The position numbers and the translations under genes are program-made. A stretch of 64,000 nt of DNA, taken from positions 33,788,040 through 33,852,039 of the forward strand of contig JAKTNV010000001.1 of the NCBI GenBank assembly GCA_022747635.1, written 5' to 3'. Under the pieces are notes generated by a model. The model was given only the letters and a program-made list of their open reading frames with translations, did not search any database and had not been told where the DNA came from. The DNA comes from Hetaerina americana. Its lineage: Eukaryota > Arthropoda > Insecta > Odonata > Calopterygidae. This document shows positions 37,410 through 46,847 of the stretch, one piece after another (the first letter of the stretch is position 1; each line of letters begins with the position of its first letter).

Positions 37410-37640
37410 CCTTGGTGGTAGTTGAGTGGGTGGAGCGTTTAGCTATTGCTCAGACCAGGAGGTCTCCCGTTGAAACGTCGATTGATCCCTTTCTTTGAAC
37501 TGTCATTTGAAATTCAAAAAGTGTGATTTTCGCCTGGAGAGAACTACTCGGAAAAACAAATGGTTACGCAGTTAAAGGCACTGGTTTCACTACCCCGATT
37601 TTGTAAAATTCACACACTTCAGTTCGGGATTAGCTTCGCC
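37410..37640 (+). mobile_element. tRNA-derived SINE, degenerate
   Basis: The head reads GGTGGTAGTTGAGTGGGTGG (A box) and, 40 bases on, CCCGTTGAAACGTCGA (decayed B box), with an anticodon-arm-like CAGACCAGGAGGTCT between. The downstream body ends with TTTGTAAAATTCACACACTT, a word shared with the repeat at 13535-13554. No target duplication was located, so the ends are approximate. Confidence 0.55.
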
Positions 37641-38840
37641 ATCAACTCTCAAAAAACAACTTTCGTTAAACTTTTGTTGCTGCACGATGGAATGGAACTA
37701 GGTCGCTCTCACGAAATATATCAGAGATGTTAAAATGATGAAGGATGTTTTCAGCTTTCGCATTTCTCACACTACCATTGAAACTAGTCGAAATTCTACT
37801 ACGGTCAAAAATATCATCATGATCATAGAGGTACCAATGACCTTGCTTTTCCGATAAAAGACAGATAAATTGCTCGTTATGAGGAGATCAGTATTTGTAA
37901 AAAATTACCGTTCCCATTATATCATCCGCTCTCAATATTACCGAGAGAGCCCAATGTTTATGCTTACGCAATCATACCATTACGCGCTCTCCTTCTCTTC
38001 AATGTCATCTCATCCAACAAATATCATCTCTTTCGATGCACTATTTTTCCCGGAAATATTGCAAACATTCATTTCAGTTTTTAATAAAAATATACCGCCG
38101 TCAATTCGCCAGTTGTTAAAAGAGTTTTTCCCCCTCTTGGCGACATTGGAGCGAAAGAATTCTTTCCATCGCATTTTGCCAGCAACTTTTGTTTGATAAA
38201 TGTTTACGTAATGCTAGAAATTTTCATATCAATTTATTCGAAAACGTTGAGAGCCGCACACTTTTCTCGAAATGAAAAAATAACGTGTCGGCGCATTAAC
38301 CGTTCCTGGGATGCAGGAGTCCCTCAATTATTTTTTCCTCTTGAGCGATACTTAAAATGCTCTCTTCGTTCGCCTCGAGGAATATATGGTAAACTCACCA
38401 ATGATGTGATGCCAGGGCATGGATGAAATGTCAGGGGGATATCCGATAGCCTCAATTTGGGTCGTATAAAGTCGTTTTTGTCCAACTTCCCCTTTTTTTC
38501 CTTATACACCTCCATTCCCCTTATTTCCATCGGTCCCCTCACCCTAGCCCCACCCCATTCCCCTTCCTCTCCTCCAACCCGGTCCCCATGCCCCACCTAT
38601 CTCTCTCTTTCTCCCTTCATCCTCCCACCAGATCTTTTCCCCACTCTCGCTCAACACCTGGCCCTCTTTCGGTATTGCTGACGAAATGAAATATTTCCCG
38701 TCCACTTTGTCGATCTCCTTTTTTGTATCATATATTTACATATCCACGGTAGGTATTTTTTTCAAAATTTAACTGGTTTTCATTTCTCTTATTGAGTGAC
38801 TCTCCGTTTAACTCGGAAGAGGGTAAGTCTACGACGAATG
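37641..38840. other. AT-rich spacer with a C/T-rich patch at 38500-38660
   Basis: No gene is recognised. The 108-residue plus-strand frame at 37870-38196 has no visible motif. Confidence 0.4.
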
Positions 38841-38854
38841 CACACACACACATG

Positions 38855-38900
<46 letters not shown>
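38841..38900. repeat. CA then TA microsatellite
   Basis: CACACACACACATG is followed by about 42 bases of TA repeats. It has the same CA/TA composition as the repeats at 30430-30924. Confidence 0.9.
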
Positions 38901-38903
<3 letters not shown>

Positions 38904-39129
38904 GTATTATTGTGACAAAAAACGGCTAAGTTCGACATATGTAGATGACACATGAACTGGATGAACGCAAAAAATTCTTGAGTAAACGTTACGGCGGTCA
39001 TGTCACCTTCGTCGGTTTTAGAACTTAGTATTTTTCACCGTTCAATCTTACTCTTCCCATAAATTCCGCAACTCATGACCTACTGTTTGATGAATATTTC
39101 TCTCTTTCGGCCCTGGATCCACCAAAAGT

Positions 39130-39200
39130 ATCGAAGGGTAGACCAGTGATTAAGCGCATATTTTGAGGTTCAAGGCTTCTAATCTTCCTGGACTGAATGT
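39130..39200 (+). mobile_element. tRNA-like SINE head, plus strand
   Basis: GGTAGACCAGTGATTAAGCG (A box) is followed at tRNA spacing by GGCTTCTAATCTTCCTGG (B-box-like). The body probably extends beyond 39200, but the far end could not be fixed. Confidence 0.45.
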
Positions 39201-39439
39201 TACCCACCAATTCCCTTCCTCCCACCCGATCACGTTCATATCTTCTTCACCTCTCCTACGCTCTCAAACCACTTCCCTTCTTCATCCGTCCAGCTTTAGC
39301 TATCTCCGTTGACGATGGCGGGAAGCCATCACCGAAAGGGTTCAGTGACCGCCTACTCAACTGCGTGTTTCTACGTAAAACTAGAAGTTCAATGGCGTGT
39401 GAAATTCATACATCAGGGTAGAGGAGCCAATTCCTTTCC

Positions 39440-39592
39440 CTGTGCCGCCTATGGTTCCTCGAGAAATTCTGCTGCCAGAAAAAGTACACAGCTTGGGTAA
39501 AACCGAGGGTGTCCACAGGTCCAGGGAATTAAACCCGGATCCCCTGCTCGGTAGTCCAAGGCTCTACCCCAGGACTACTACGCCCATCTGAT
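39440..39592 (-). mobile_element. tRNA-like SINE head, minus strand
   Basis: On the minus strand the order is GTCCTGGGGTAGAGCC (A box), GGACTACCGAGCAGGGGATC (anticodon arm and variable region) and GGGTTTAATTCCCTGG (B box). The acceptor stem is not complete enough for a working tRNA gene. It faces the plus-strand SINE head at 39130, so two SINE families converge here. Confidence 0.5.
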
Positions 39593-40311
39593 GTTCCTAT
39601 ATATCACCATTAAATATATTTATAATAATCACTACCTGCTGTGGTAGATGCAAGTAATGGTGTTGCTCATGCAAAGAAACCGATAATGGTAGCGTAAGTA
39701 TACTTGTAATATTTTGAGGACCAAAAATATAATTTCTTAAACTTGCTTGAAAGTCATTAATTTCAAAGCGCAAAATCATTCGCACTGACCGGGATCCAGA
39801 TCACTCGATATCCGGCCGAGTGCTGATGTCAACCAAGCTAACGAGGCATCCTCTTCATCTTTAAAATTCCAGTGGTTCTAAAGGAACAAGATGTTATAAC
39901 CAAATACCTTATATACACGTATAATGTCACAGATATTCATAGTCGTACCCGCTGAGAAACAGTCCTCGAGGTTAAAGCGAAACTCAGACAATACGAACGA
40001 TTTATGCACTTAAAATGGATGCATTTTCATGCAAATTAGCAAATTACTCCGTTTAAATTCCTGTCGCAGCATCTCTCGCAGTCCTTTGAAGTTGTTTAGA
40101 ACTATTTCAATCGACCCCAGAACCTTAAGGGACACACAGTACCTACTCGCCTAAAAAGGAAATGATCCACGCATGCACGCCTTATACTTTTTTTAGGAGC
40201 CGGCATCCTGAAGCACATTCAGCATGGTCATCGATCTACATATTTAAATGGCAGAGCACGTTTTGGAATCGCGGATACGAGCCAAATCATATCTAAAATC
40301 ACGCCCAAAAA
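39593..40311. other. AT-rich spacer
   Basis: No gene or RNA is recognised in this stretch. Confidence 0.4.
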
Positions 40312-40476
40312 TCAGTCAAAGCGGGTAAGAACGCGCTTGATTGCCACAATCTGCGACTCCATGGGCTCCTCCAAGGTGGTCTGGATCGGCGTTAGAGGAC
40401 AGATAGGTGCAAGGAGAAATAATAAAAGAAAGACTCCCGGAGTTGCACGTGACGCCGTCTTCTTAGAGCCAGCCAT
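40312..40476 (-). CDS. Candidate small secreted peptide, 54 residues
   Basis: From the internal ATG at 40476 the frame starts MAGSKKTASRATPGVFLLLF. It has a basic n-region, a hydrophobic core GVFLLLFLLAPICPL (about residues 14-28) and then a polar mature part ending ESQIVAIKRVLTRFD. This is the layout of a signal peptide plus a short secreted peptide with a dibasic KR site. An upstream in-frame ATG at 40539 would spoil the signal. I know no family with this sequence and see no splice donor before the stop at 40312. It lies in a GC-rich island, so chance is quite possible. Confidence 0.22.
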   Translation of the reverse strand: MAGSKKTASRATPGVFLLLFLLAPICPLTPIQTTLEEPMESQIVAIKRVLTRFD

Positions 40477-41210
40477 CGGGGTCCACCGATTCAGCCGTTC
40501 GACTCGGGTGTGGGCGGAACCCGACTGCTGTGTATACATTTAGCATCGCATTGACGAAGTGCCCTTTGATTCGAGGGGATGGTGGGAGGGAACGGGGGCA
40601 GGTCTGGGACGAGGAGGAGTTGGAAGGGTCCGACATGTACCACACACACACACGACGGCTCTCGGGGGGAGGGGCTGGAAGAGAGGAGGCGTAGGGGACC
40701 GGAGAGAGAGAGTCAGATCGGGCTTCGGGACGAGGAAAGGGTGTGTTTTGTGTGTGTTTGTGGGTGGAAAGAGAGAGAGAGAAATAGATGGGATTTTGGG
40801 GCGAAGGAGTAGGCGGGGAGAATGAGGAACTCCGCAAATTTTAGGCGTGCCGGGATTGGCCGGGACGAGAGGGGGGAGGGTGGATGGGGAGAGGTAGAGG
40901 AGGGTGCGATGGAGGAGAATGAAGAGGCGAGGAGGCAAAGGGGGGCGTTGGCGGTAGAAGAAGGGAGTTGAGGGGAAACAGATGAAGAGGGAAAAGGGTG
41001 CAGTGACGCATGCCAGAGTTTATCGGCCTCGGGCGGTGGATCGGAGCGACTGGGAGGAATGGAAGAAGGGAACACCGACGGAGAATTGGGATGATATTCG
41101 TGCAAATGACCGACGAGCCAAACTGATCTTTTCTGGCGAACGACTGCTCTTTTTTCGGGAAAGCACATTTCACGAAGGCACCCCCGGAAGAGCGGTGTGG
41201 TATAGAAAAT
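40477..41210. other. Purine-rich GC island
   Basis: G/A-rich plus strand with GA and GT/CA runs (40642-40654, 40704-40712, 40740-40790). Overlapping low-complexity frames lie on both strands. It sits upstream, on the minus strand, of the candidate peptide at 40312-40476, and could be its promoter and 5' leader. Confidence 0.4.
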
Positions 41211-41831
41211 TTGGATAAATACTTACACTATTTTTTAGCTAAGCCCAAAACACTTCGAGGTATGCGAGTTGAGTTGAAATTTGATATCCTTAAATGTCAA
41301 CAAGGGCAAATTCCATATTATACATAAAACTAATATTTTACATGATCAATCACGCAAATAAAATGCATTATCACTATTTATTGAATAAACCTCTTATTAT
41401 GAAATTAATTAAGGCTCGCTTTAAAGCGAACATGATGCGTTAACTTGCCTGAAACGGGGAAGCATGAAATGGGGAAGCTGTCGTGTCCATGATACTCAGG
41501 GTAGGAATGAAGCTGAAACTAAATACATATTGGCATAATTAATGTAAATTTCTTGATTTATTATCGCAGTAGTTAGTTATTTAAACTGTGCCGTAAAAGC
41601 TTGGAAGAGATCTCGCATTACCCCATGAGCAACCCTCAAAGTAAGAATATTAATAATATTAGCTCCTACTGGAGAATGGAGGATACTGCGAATATCGATA
41701 CATATTTTAAGATAGAGCTTATTATCACTAGTGACAAATTAACGAGAAATATTCAAGTATGACTATTGGAATGACGTATCCATCTGTGGTATGCATTAAT
41801 GGTAGTTTACCGTTTTGGTTGAATATACGTG
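41211..41831. other. AT-rich spacer
   Basis: No gene or repeat is recognised in this stretch. Confidence 0.4.
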
Positions 41832-42035
41832 CTAATCACCGCTGCATACATATCGTATTTTACCCGGAGCTAATAGGACATAACGTAGCACTCTGCCATG
41901 CAATAAACCCTTATTCAATTCCGTATACTTCCTTCCTCCTTTTATTTTGTCCAGCATACTTCTTGTTCTCTTCTTTTCTCGCTCTCCTAGCATTCTCGCC
42001 TCTATCACTGGCTTCGAAATTCCATCACCAATCAA
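41832..42035 (-). pseudogene. LINE C-terminal fragment
   Basis: The minus-strand frame contains PVIEARMLGEREKKRTRSML and DKIKGGRKYTELNKGLLHGR. This matches the C-terminal domain seen at 15000-15199, where the words are IEGRILGIRGKVRNR, GMLDEMKGGRKYTEM. It is therefore the same LINE family, 5'-truncated to its last part. No RT motif is present. Confidence 0.7.
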
Positions 42036-42912
42036 AATGCCCGAAATTCATATTTTTTATTTCTTTCAATGTACTGACGAAGTATGGTTCTACAAGTATG
42101 CATTTTAATATTTTATCTCTTCTGAGAACGACTAATCAGTTATTATCTTAAAGAACTAAAAATTATTGAAGCCGATTACCAATACTAATATGGGAACTAA
42201 CCAATAGAATTTGAAAAATAACAAGAAAGGCATCTATTGGAACTTCATCACACCATATGTCGAGTAAAAATACTGACAACGTTTTAGAACACAGTGTTTA
42301 ATTCATGTGCTTTTACTCGTCAGTAGCACCCTAAACTAATTAGCATTTACAAAAAGGAAGATTAAGGTTTCAAACGAAAGAACTATTACAGCACGCTACG
42401 AAGCTTTTCAGCACAGTAGGTCGTGTCATTCATTCTAAAGTCCCCATAAAAAACGATTCATGTAATTTCATTCTTGCGTAACAAGGTCGGCGTTCTCCAC
42501 CTTCTTCGCCTTTGAGAATTCTTACCTTGATCTTTAGCCAAGCTATGTGTCGCGTGGAAGCTTAATCAACTTCAAACTTTACCATTTCGTCTTAGTTGAT
42601 GATGGGGGAAAATGATATTGACACTTCGTTTAGCATCAACCACACTTTAATTCACCCTTGAGACAATCACTTAACTGAGCGCAAAAAAAGAGAAGGCCCG
42701 GACCGCAGATGTAGCTTTTGTGGTTTCCACAAGGGGGAACCATACCGCATTCCGCCAAAAAAGGCTTTCTGCAGCTGGGGCTATGAGCGCCTAGATCCGG
42801 TGCAAAGGGCGCCGCTGGGGGAACGCCAGGGCGTGGTGCTGATGGGTCGATTTGGGTCCCTCTAAAAAATGGAATGGGATGATCACATAATGAATGAAAA
42901 ATCCCAGGATTT
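42036..42912. other. Spacer, no recognised gene
   Basis: AT-rich up to about 42690, then moderately GC-rich. The GC-rich part (42692-42840) begins with AAGGCCCG, as does the sequence just before the second repeat copy at 45301. Confidence 0.35.
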
Positions 42913-42988
42913 CCTTACTCCCCGCCTTACATACGGCTCTCGACCGATGGGGAGGGAGGGGGTGAGAGCGAATCCCCAAGCTCCCGCG
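42913..42988 (+). repeat. Dispersed repeat copy 1
   Basis: It shares with 45317-45393 the ordered words CCTTACTCCCC, CGCCTTACA, GCTCT, GACCGAT, GGGAG, CGAATCCCC and GCTCCCGC with only small gaps. The identity is well above chance for about 75 bp. The element type is unknown. Confidence 0.65.
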
Positions 42989-43287
42989 AAAATTTCAGCT
43001 CGAAACTTCTGTTAATTTTTGTGAGCCAGCCAAATGTGTATCATACCATATGAAAAACGGAAATCCTTAAATAATTTTGATTCAAAGCGGGATGCATTGC
43101 AATGTTCTCTGTAATCCCAAATAGTGCGGAATACTTTTGCTTCAGGCTTCCTTTGGTAGTACTCGCGATGACTTCTTGTATGGAGAATATAAAGAAATCG
43201 GTAGACACCGATTTTTTAATAATCTTCATATAAGAAGCTATATTAATCCAGAGCCAGAATTAAGCCAGAATCTCCATTAACACAGCC

Positions 43288-43334
43288 GAGAACACGGCTA
43301 TTCCAGCCATATTGGCTAGAATAGCCGTGCTCTC
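43288..43334. repeat. 22-bp-stem hairpin
   Basis: GAGAACACGGCTATTCCAGC with CA and its partner TGGCTAGAATAGCCGTGCTC with TC pair at 20 of 22 positions around a TAT loop. The stem is GC-rich and sits in AT-rich DNA. It could be a MITE core or a small hairpin RNA. Confidence 0.75.
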
Positions 43335-44867
43335 TTCACTGACCGCATGATTTTTCCTAATTGGTCAAAAAAATATTTTCTCAGTGACGGGTAGATTTTT
43401 CAGCTGAATGCAAGCCTATCTTTCAATTGGAGCCGGGTTTATCCCGATGGCAGTCGTGATATCGTCTCAACATATTTTAAGGTATTACCTCGGAATGCCT
43501 TCCAGAAAAATTTCCTTGATACATTTAAACAAGTTTTTGTTGGCTTCAAGTGGTTGTCTTATATCACTTCATGATAATATTTAATTGTAATGGAGATCGA
43601 CATGCAATTGCATATTCTATTTCTTGGCCGTCGGATTCTGGAACACCAAGTGATACGGCATCACGCAGAGTTCAGATCAATCACAGAGAAGACTGTAGTA
43701 TCTTTAATTAACTAAAAAGAATTCTCAATAACTGGGAGCGGGAAACAACCCAAAATTACATTTTCATCCAAATTTAGACGGTCAACGACAGTATAGAATC
43801 CTTTCCGCATTGGGACTAAAAAGACGAGAGACAAATGACTTCACTAAGATATAAGGACTATTCCTAAAGATAACAGTTCGTTAATATATGTTAAAAGAAA
43901 GTATACTTTTGTGGGATTGAAATTGGTAGGGTAAGGATCGTGCCTAAATGTCTTCCTCCGTGGAGATTTGGTATGCGAAAATCTGCGCGAAATTTCTTAA
44001 TTTCCGCCTTAGAACCTCGAGAGAAAGCCCAAACGAAAGCTCGAGTTTTTTTCTGACTTTATAAGCTCCCAACAATTTTTCCCTTCAGTTATTCCATAAA
44101 TGGAAAAAACTGCCCCTTAGTAAAGTCAAATGTAAAACCACGCTTCCCAATATTAAACAGACAAAATATAGTATTCTTGTCACCAAGTAAAATCCCTCTT
44201 TTCAAAAACATTACCACCTTTTTCATGGCCCTCAGGGGTGGGTCCACTGCTGAGCCTGCAGGTCACCTTACCCAAAGGTATTCCGTTTCCTCCACAAGAA
44301 ACCTCTCGAGCTACCGATCTGTCCATCCCGGTAGAACGTTGCTGATTCACGTGTTCCGCGGTTGGGTCTATCAAAAAATCAGATAGTGTGGTTTCAAGTG
44401 TGACTTGGGTTCCCCATTCGCGCCGCTGGCTAGCTGATATTTTAAGTTGGCATCTTCTCCCTCAATCTAAAGTGGAGCCCTAGTTGACTCAGGCTTGTTA
44501 TGAACAGCGTAAAATCCCCGCGTTTCTTGCATATGTGCTACAAGATAGCCACCATTATGTCATCTTCATTCATTCTGGCCTTGAATACTTTTGTCAGCGT
44601 GTTTACACTTGCGATAAAGGGCCGAGGGTTTTTTCTCTTATTCTGAAACCTACGCGTAATAGAAAGGCGTAGCCTTTGAGGTTATGGGGAGTATTTACGC
44701 GCCTTTCAAGGTTTAGCCAAAAATATCTCGAGGTGTCCTGCAGTCTTTAGTAATAGATTAATAATGATTTCCCAAATTGGGAACTTTTTCAAGCGCATTA
44801 ACCTTTGGCTCAAGATTAGTAAACTCATAACGATATGAGGATCTCTGCCAACGCCCCGCGTGAAGTC
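43335..44867. other. Spacer, no recognised gene
   Basis: AT-rich up to 44170 and mixed composition after it. No domain or RNA is recognised. Confidence 0.35.
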
Positions 44868-45131
44868 CTAGAAGAAATCGAGTAGTGTACTCCTTCCAGA
44901 CTCATTGAGTTTCCCCTCATATTGCATTTCCCGTCTCGGCCACTCTCCGCCCCAAGGGTCTGTTCCAACCCTGACTACTCCTTTGACCGTCAGGGGTATC
45001 ACTCTTTGACCGCCACAAAATTGCCTAAATGTCACCTGCAAATTTTCAAAGGTCCCAACCAGCTCATCCTCTCTAATTTTGCCCTCTCTCCCCATGGTGT
45101 CAACCGAATCTGTCTTTATCAGCGTATACAT
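44868..45131 (-). pseudogene. Possible LINE endonuclease-domain fragment
   Basis: The 87-residue minus-strand frame contains ELVGTFENLQVTFRQFCGGQ, RVIPLTVKGVVRVGTDPWGG and GKLNESGRSTLLDFF. The order resembles the APE-type endonuclease of LINEs around the GDFNA-RVG motif and the later G.L.ENG..LLDFC segment. The GDFNA residues read KGVVRV here, so the metal-binding Asp and Asn are lost. The match is short, so the call is tentative. It does not look like the same LINE family as the fragments at 15000 or 53390. Confidence 0.35.
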
Positions 45132-45316
45132 GTATATCTACGAGATCTTTTCTTCGGCCATTTCCCCGTTTTCACTCAACTGGTTATCTGGAACGCTACC
45201 ATTTGCACCTGAGGTGATGATGGGTGAAATGGACGCTTCTTTTAAATCAGATATACTTTAATTCCGCTGGATGGTGAGTAAGTATCGTAGCGTACAAAAG
45301 AAAAGGCCCGAGTTCA

Positions 45317-45393
45317 CCTTACTCCCCCGCCTTACAAAATGCTCTTGACCGATTGGGAGAGGGGAAGGGGAGGACGAATCCCCTTGCTCCCGC
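45317..45393 (+). repeat. Dispersed repeat copy 2
   Basis: This is the partner of 42913-42988, in the same orientation and about 2.4 kb away. The copies diverge by small indels inside the G-rich middle. Confidence 0.65.
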
Positions 45394-46300
45394 ACCTTCG
45401 TCTACTTTTCCGACGTCAAAAGCTGCTCAAAACGAGCCGTCAAACACTCACGACCTCCCCGCGTTACACATCTCATATGATTGTTTCCGAAGAAATTGCA
45501 TCCAAATCTCATCACTCGCTCATCAACGGGGCCGTCCCGCATGCCGGAAAGACGGCGTTTATCTCTCCAAACAGGCAGAGATAACACCAAGCGAGCAGCA
45601 TCCTTTTGGTCCAGCGGTTCCATTTTAACAGATCCGGGGTGCTCGATCTGACATCAAGCAGGCATGCATGTTCACACGAAGTATATATGTATAAGTCTGT
45701 GTCCAATATATACATATGTGTGTGTGGGTCTGTGTGTGTGTGAACCGCCAACAGATTGGAGCTCTCCGCTCGTCCGGGATCCTTTCAAAAAGACGCTCGA
45801 GGACTTATAAAAGGGCGGCAAATGCTTTATGGAGGATCGAGGGAATCCATAGTGAGAGGGCAAACAGAGATGGCATCCGAGCCGTGATACGCTCGTCTAG
45901 CCAATAACGCCAGGGCTTAAGGCATCTCATTAAACTCTCCGATACTTTGGTTACTGCAGGAGAGCGGGAGGGAAAGGGATTGGAGGGGGAGAGTGCGGGG
46001 CACAGCACCCCTTCCTTCACGTGTGGGTCGCCCAATGGAATATATAATGATGAGGTGTTTGTGGTGTGTGTATGTGAGATGGATATGTGGGCGAGTCGGA
46101 AATAAGAGTGAGGGCTAGCTCCTCGAGGATAAGAAAGAGTCAAGAGGGAGCAATGAAATAGTGGCGCCGCCATAGCCAGAGATTCGAGATTATAATGTGA
46201 TGGCGCTGATGAAACAAACCATACTGAAATCACGGCTCATCAAGTCGGGAGAGCACAGTGCGGCCCACACGCATCCGAAAGCCAGCATTCGCCTATAGGT
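45394..46300. other. Moderately GC-rich stretch, no recognised gene
   Basis: It contains a GT run near 45718-45742, a G-rich block at 45958-46000, and the words GGCGCCGCCATAGCC (46163) and GATGGCGC (46199). The small open frames are not convincing. Confidence 0.35.
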
Positions 46301-46807
46301 ATTGAATATTCTTTTCCTGCCCAGAGAATCGAAAATGGAAACTAATTGAACAAAAAACTACGAGACAAATGATTGATTACCGTAGAGAGCCAAAATACCT
46401 TCCCATCAAATGACGCGAGCATAGGAAAACGTTAAATTTTCCTTGTGAAATCGTCGAAGGCTTCTTACATAAATTTGTATTCATTTGAAGGTACTCGAGG
46501 TAATTCGATGGATAAATAACTTCATACATTTTCAATCTCCCATCAATACTATTTGCAAACATTTGATTTCCAATTCAAGAGAGAGGATGTTTCAAAGACA
46601 AAACAATATTTCAAGTCGCCTTAAAAGCCATAATAATGTACCGAGTCGGCAAAGCAGGGTGACAATGGCCGCCAGTGGTGGATGCTTCAATGGATAACAT
46701 CTAACAATCATTTTCAATTCTATGATTTCGGAATTATTGATCATAAACAATTTTCCTACATGCAAAATTCATAGGTGATTGACTGAACTTTTTTTTGCAA
46801 GATTTAA

Positions 46808-46847
46808 AATAAGGACCAAAACTACCCTTGTAGTTTCGGTCCTTATT
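46808..46847. repeat. 18-bp-stem hairpin
   Basis: AATAAGGACCAAAACTAC and GTAGTTTCGGTCCTTATT pair at 17 of 18 positions around CCTT. It lies in AT-rich sequence with no target duplication found. Confidence 0.75.

Noticed and set aside
39440..39592. Functional tRNA gene on the minus strand
   Set aside because: A and B boxes are present, but the acceptor and anticodon stems do not pair well; a SINE head fits better.
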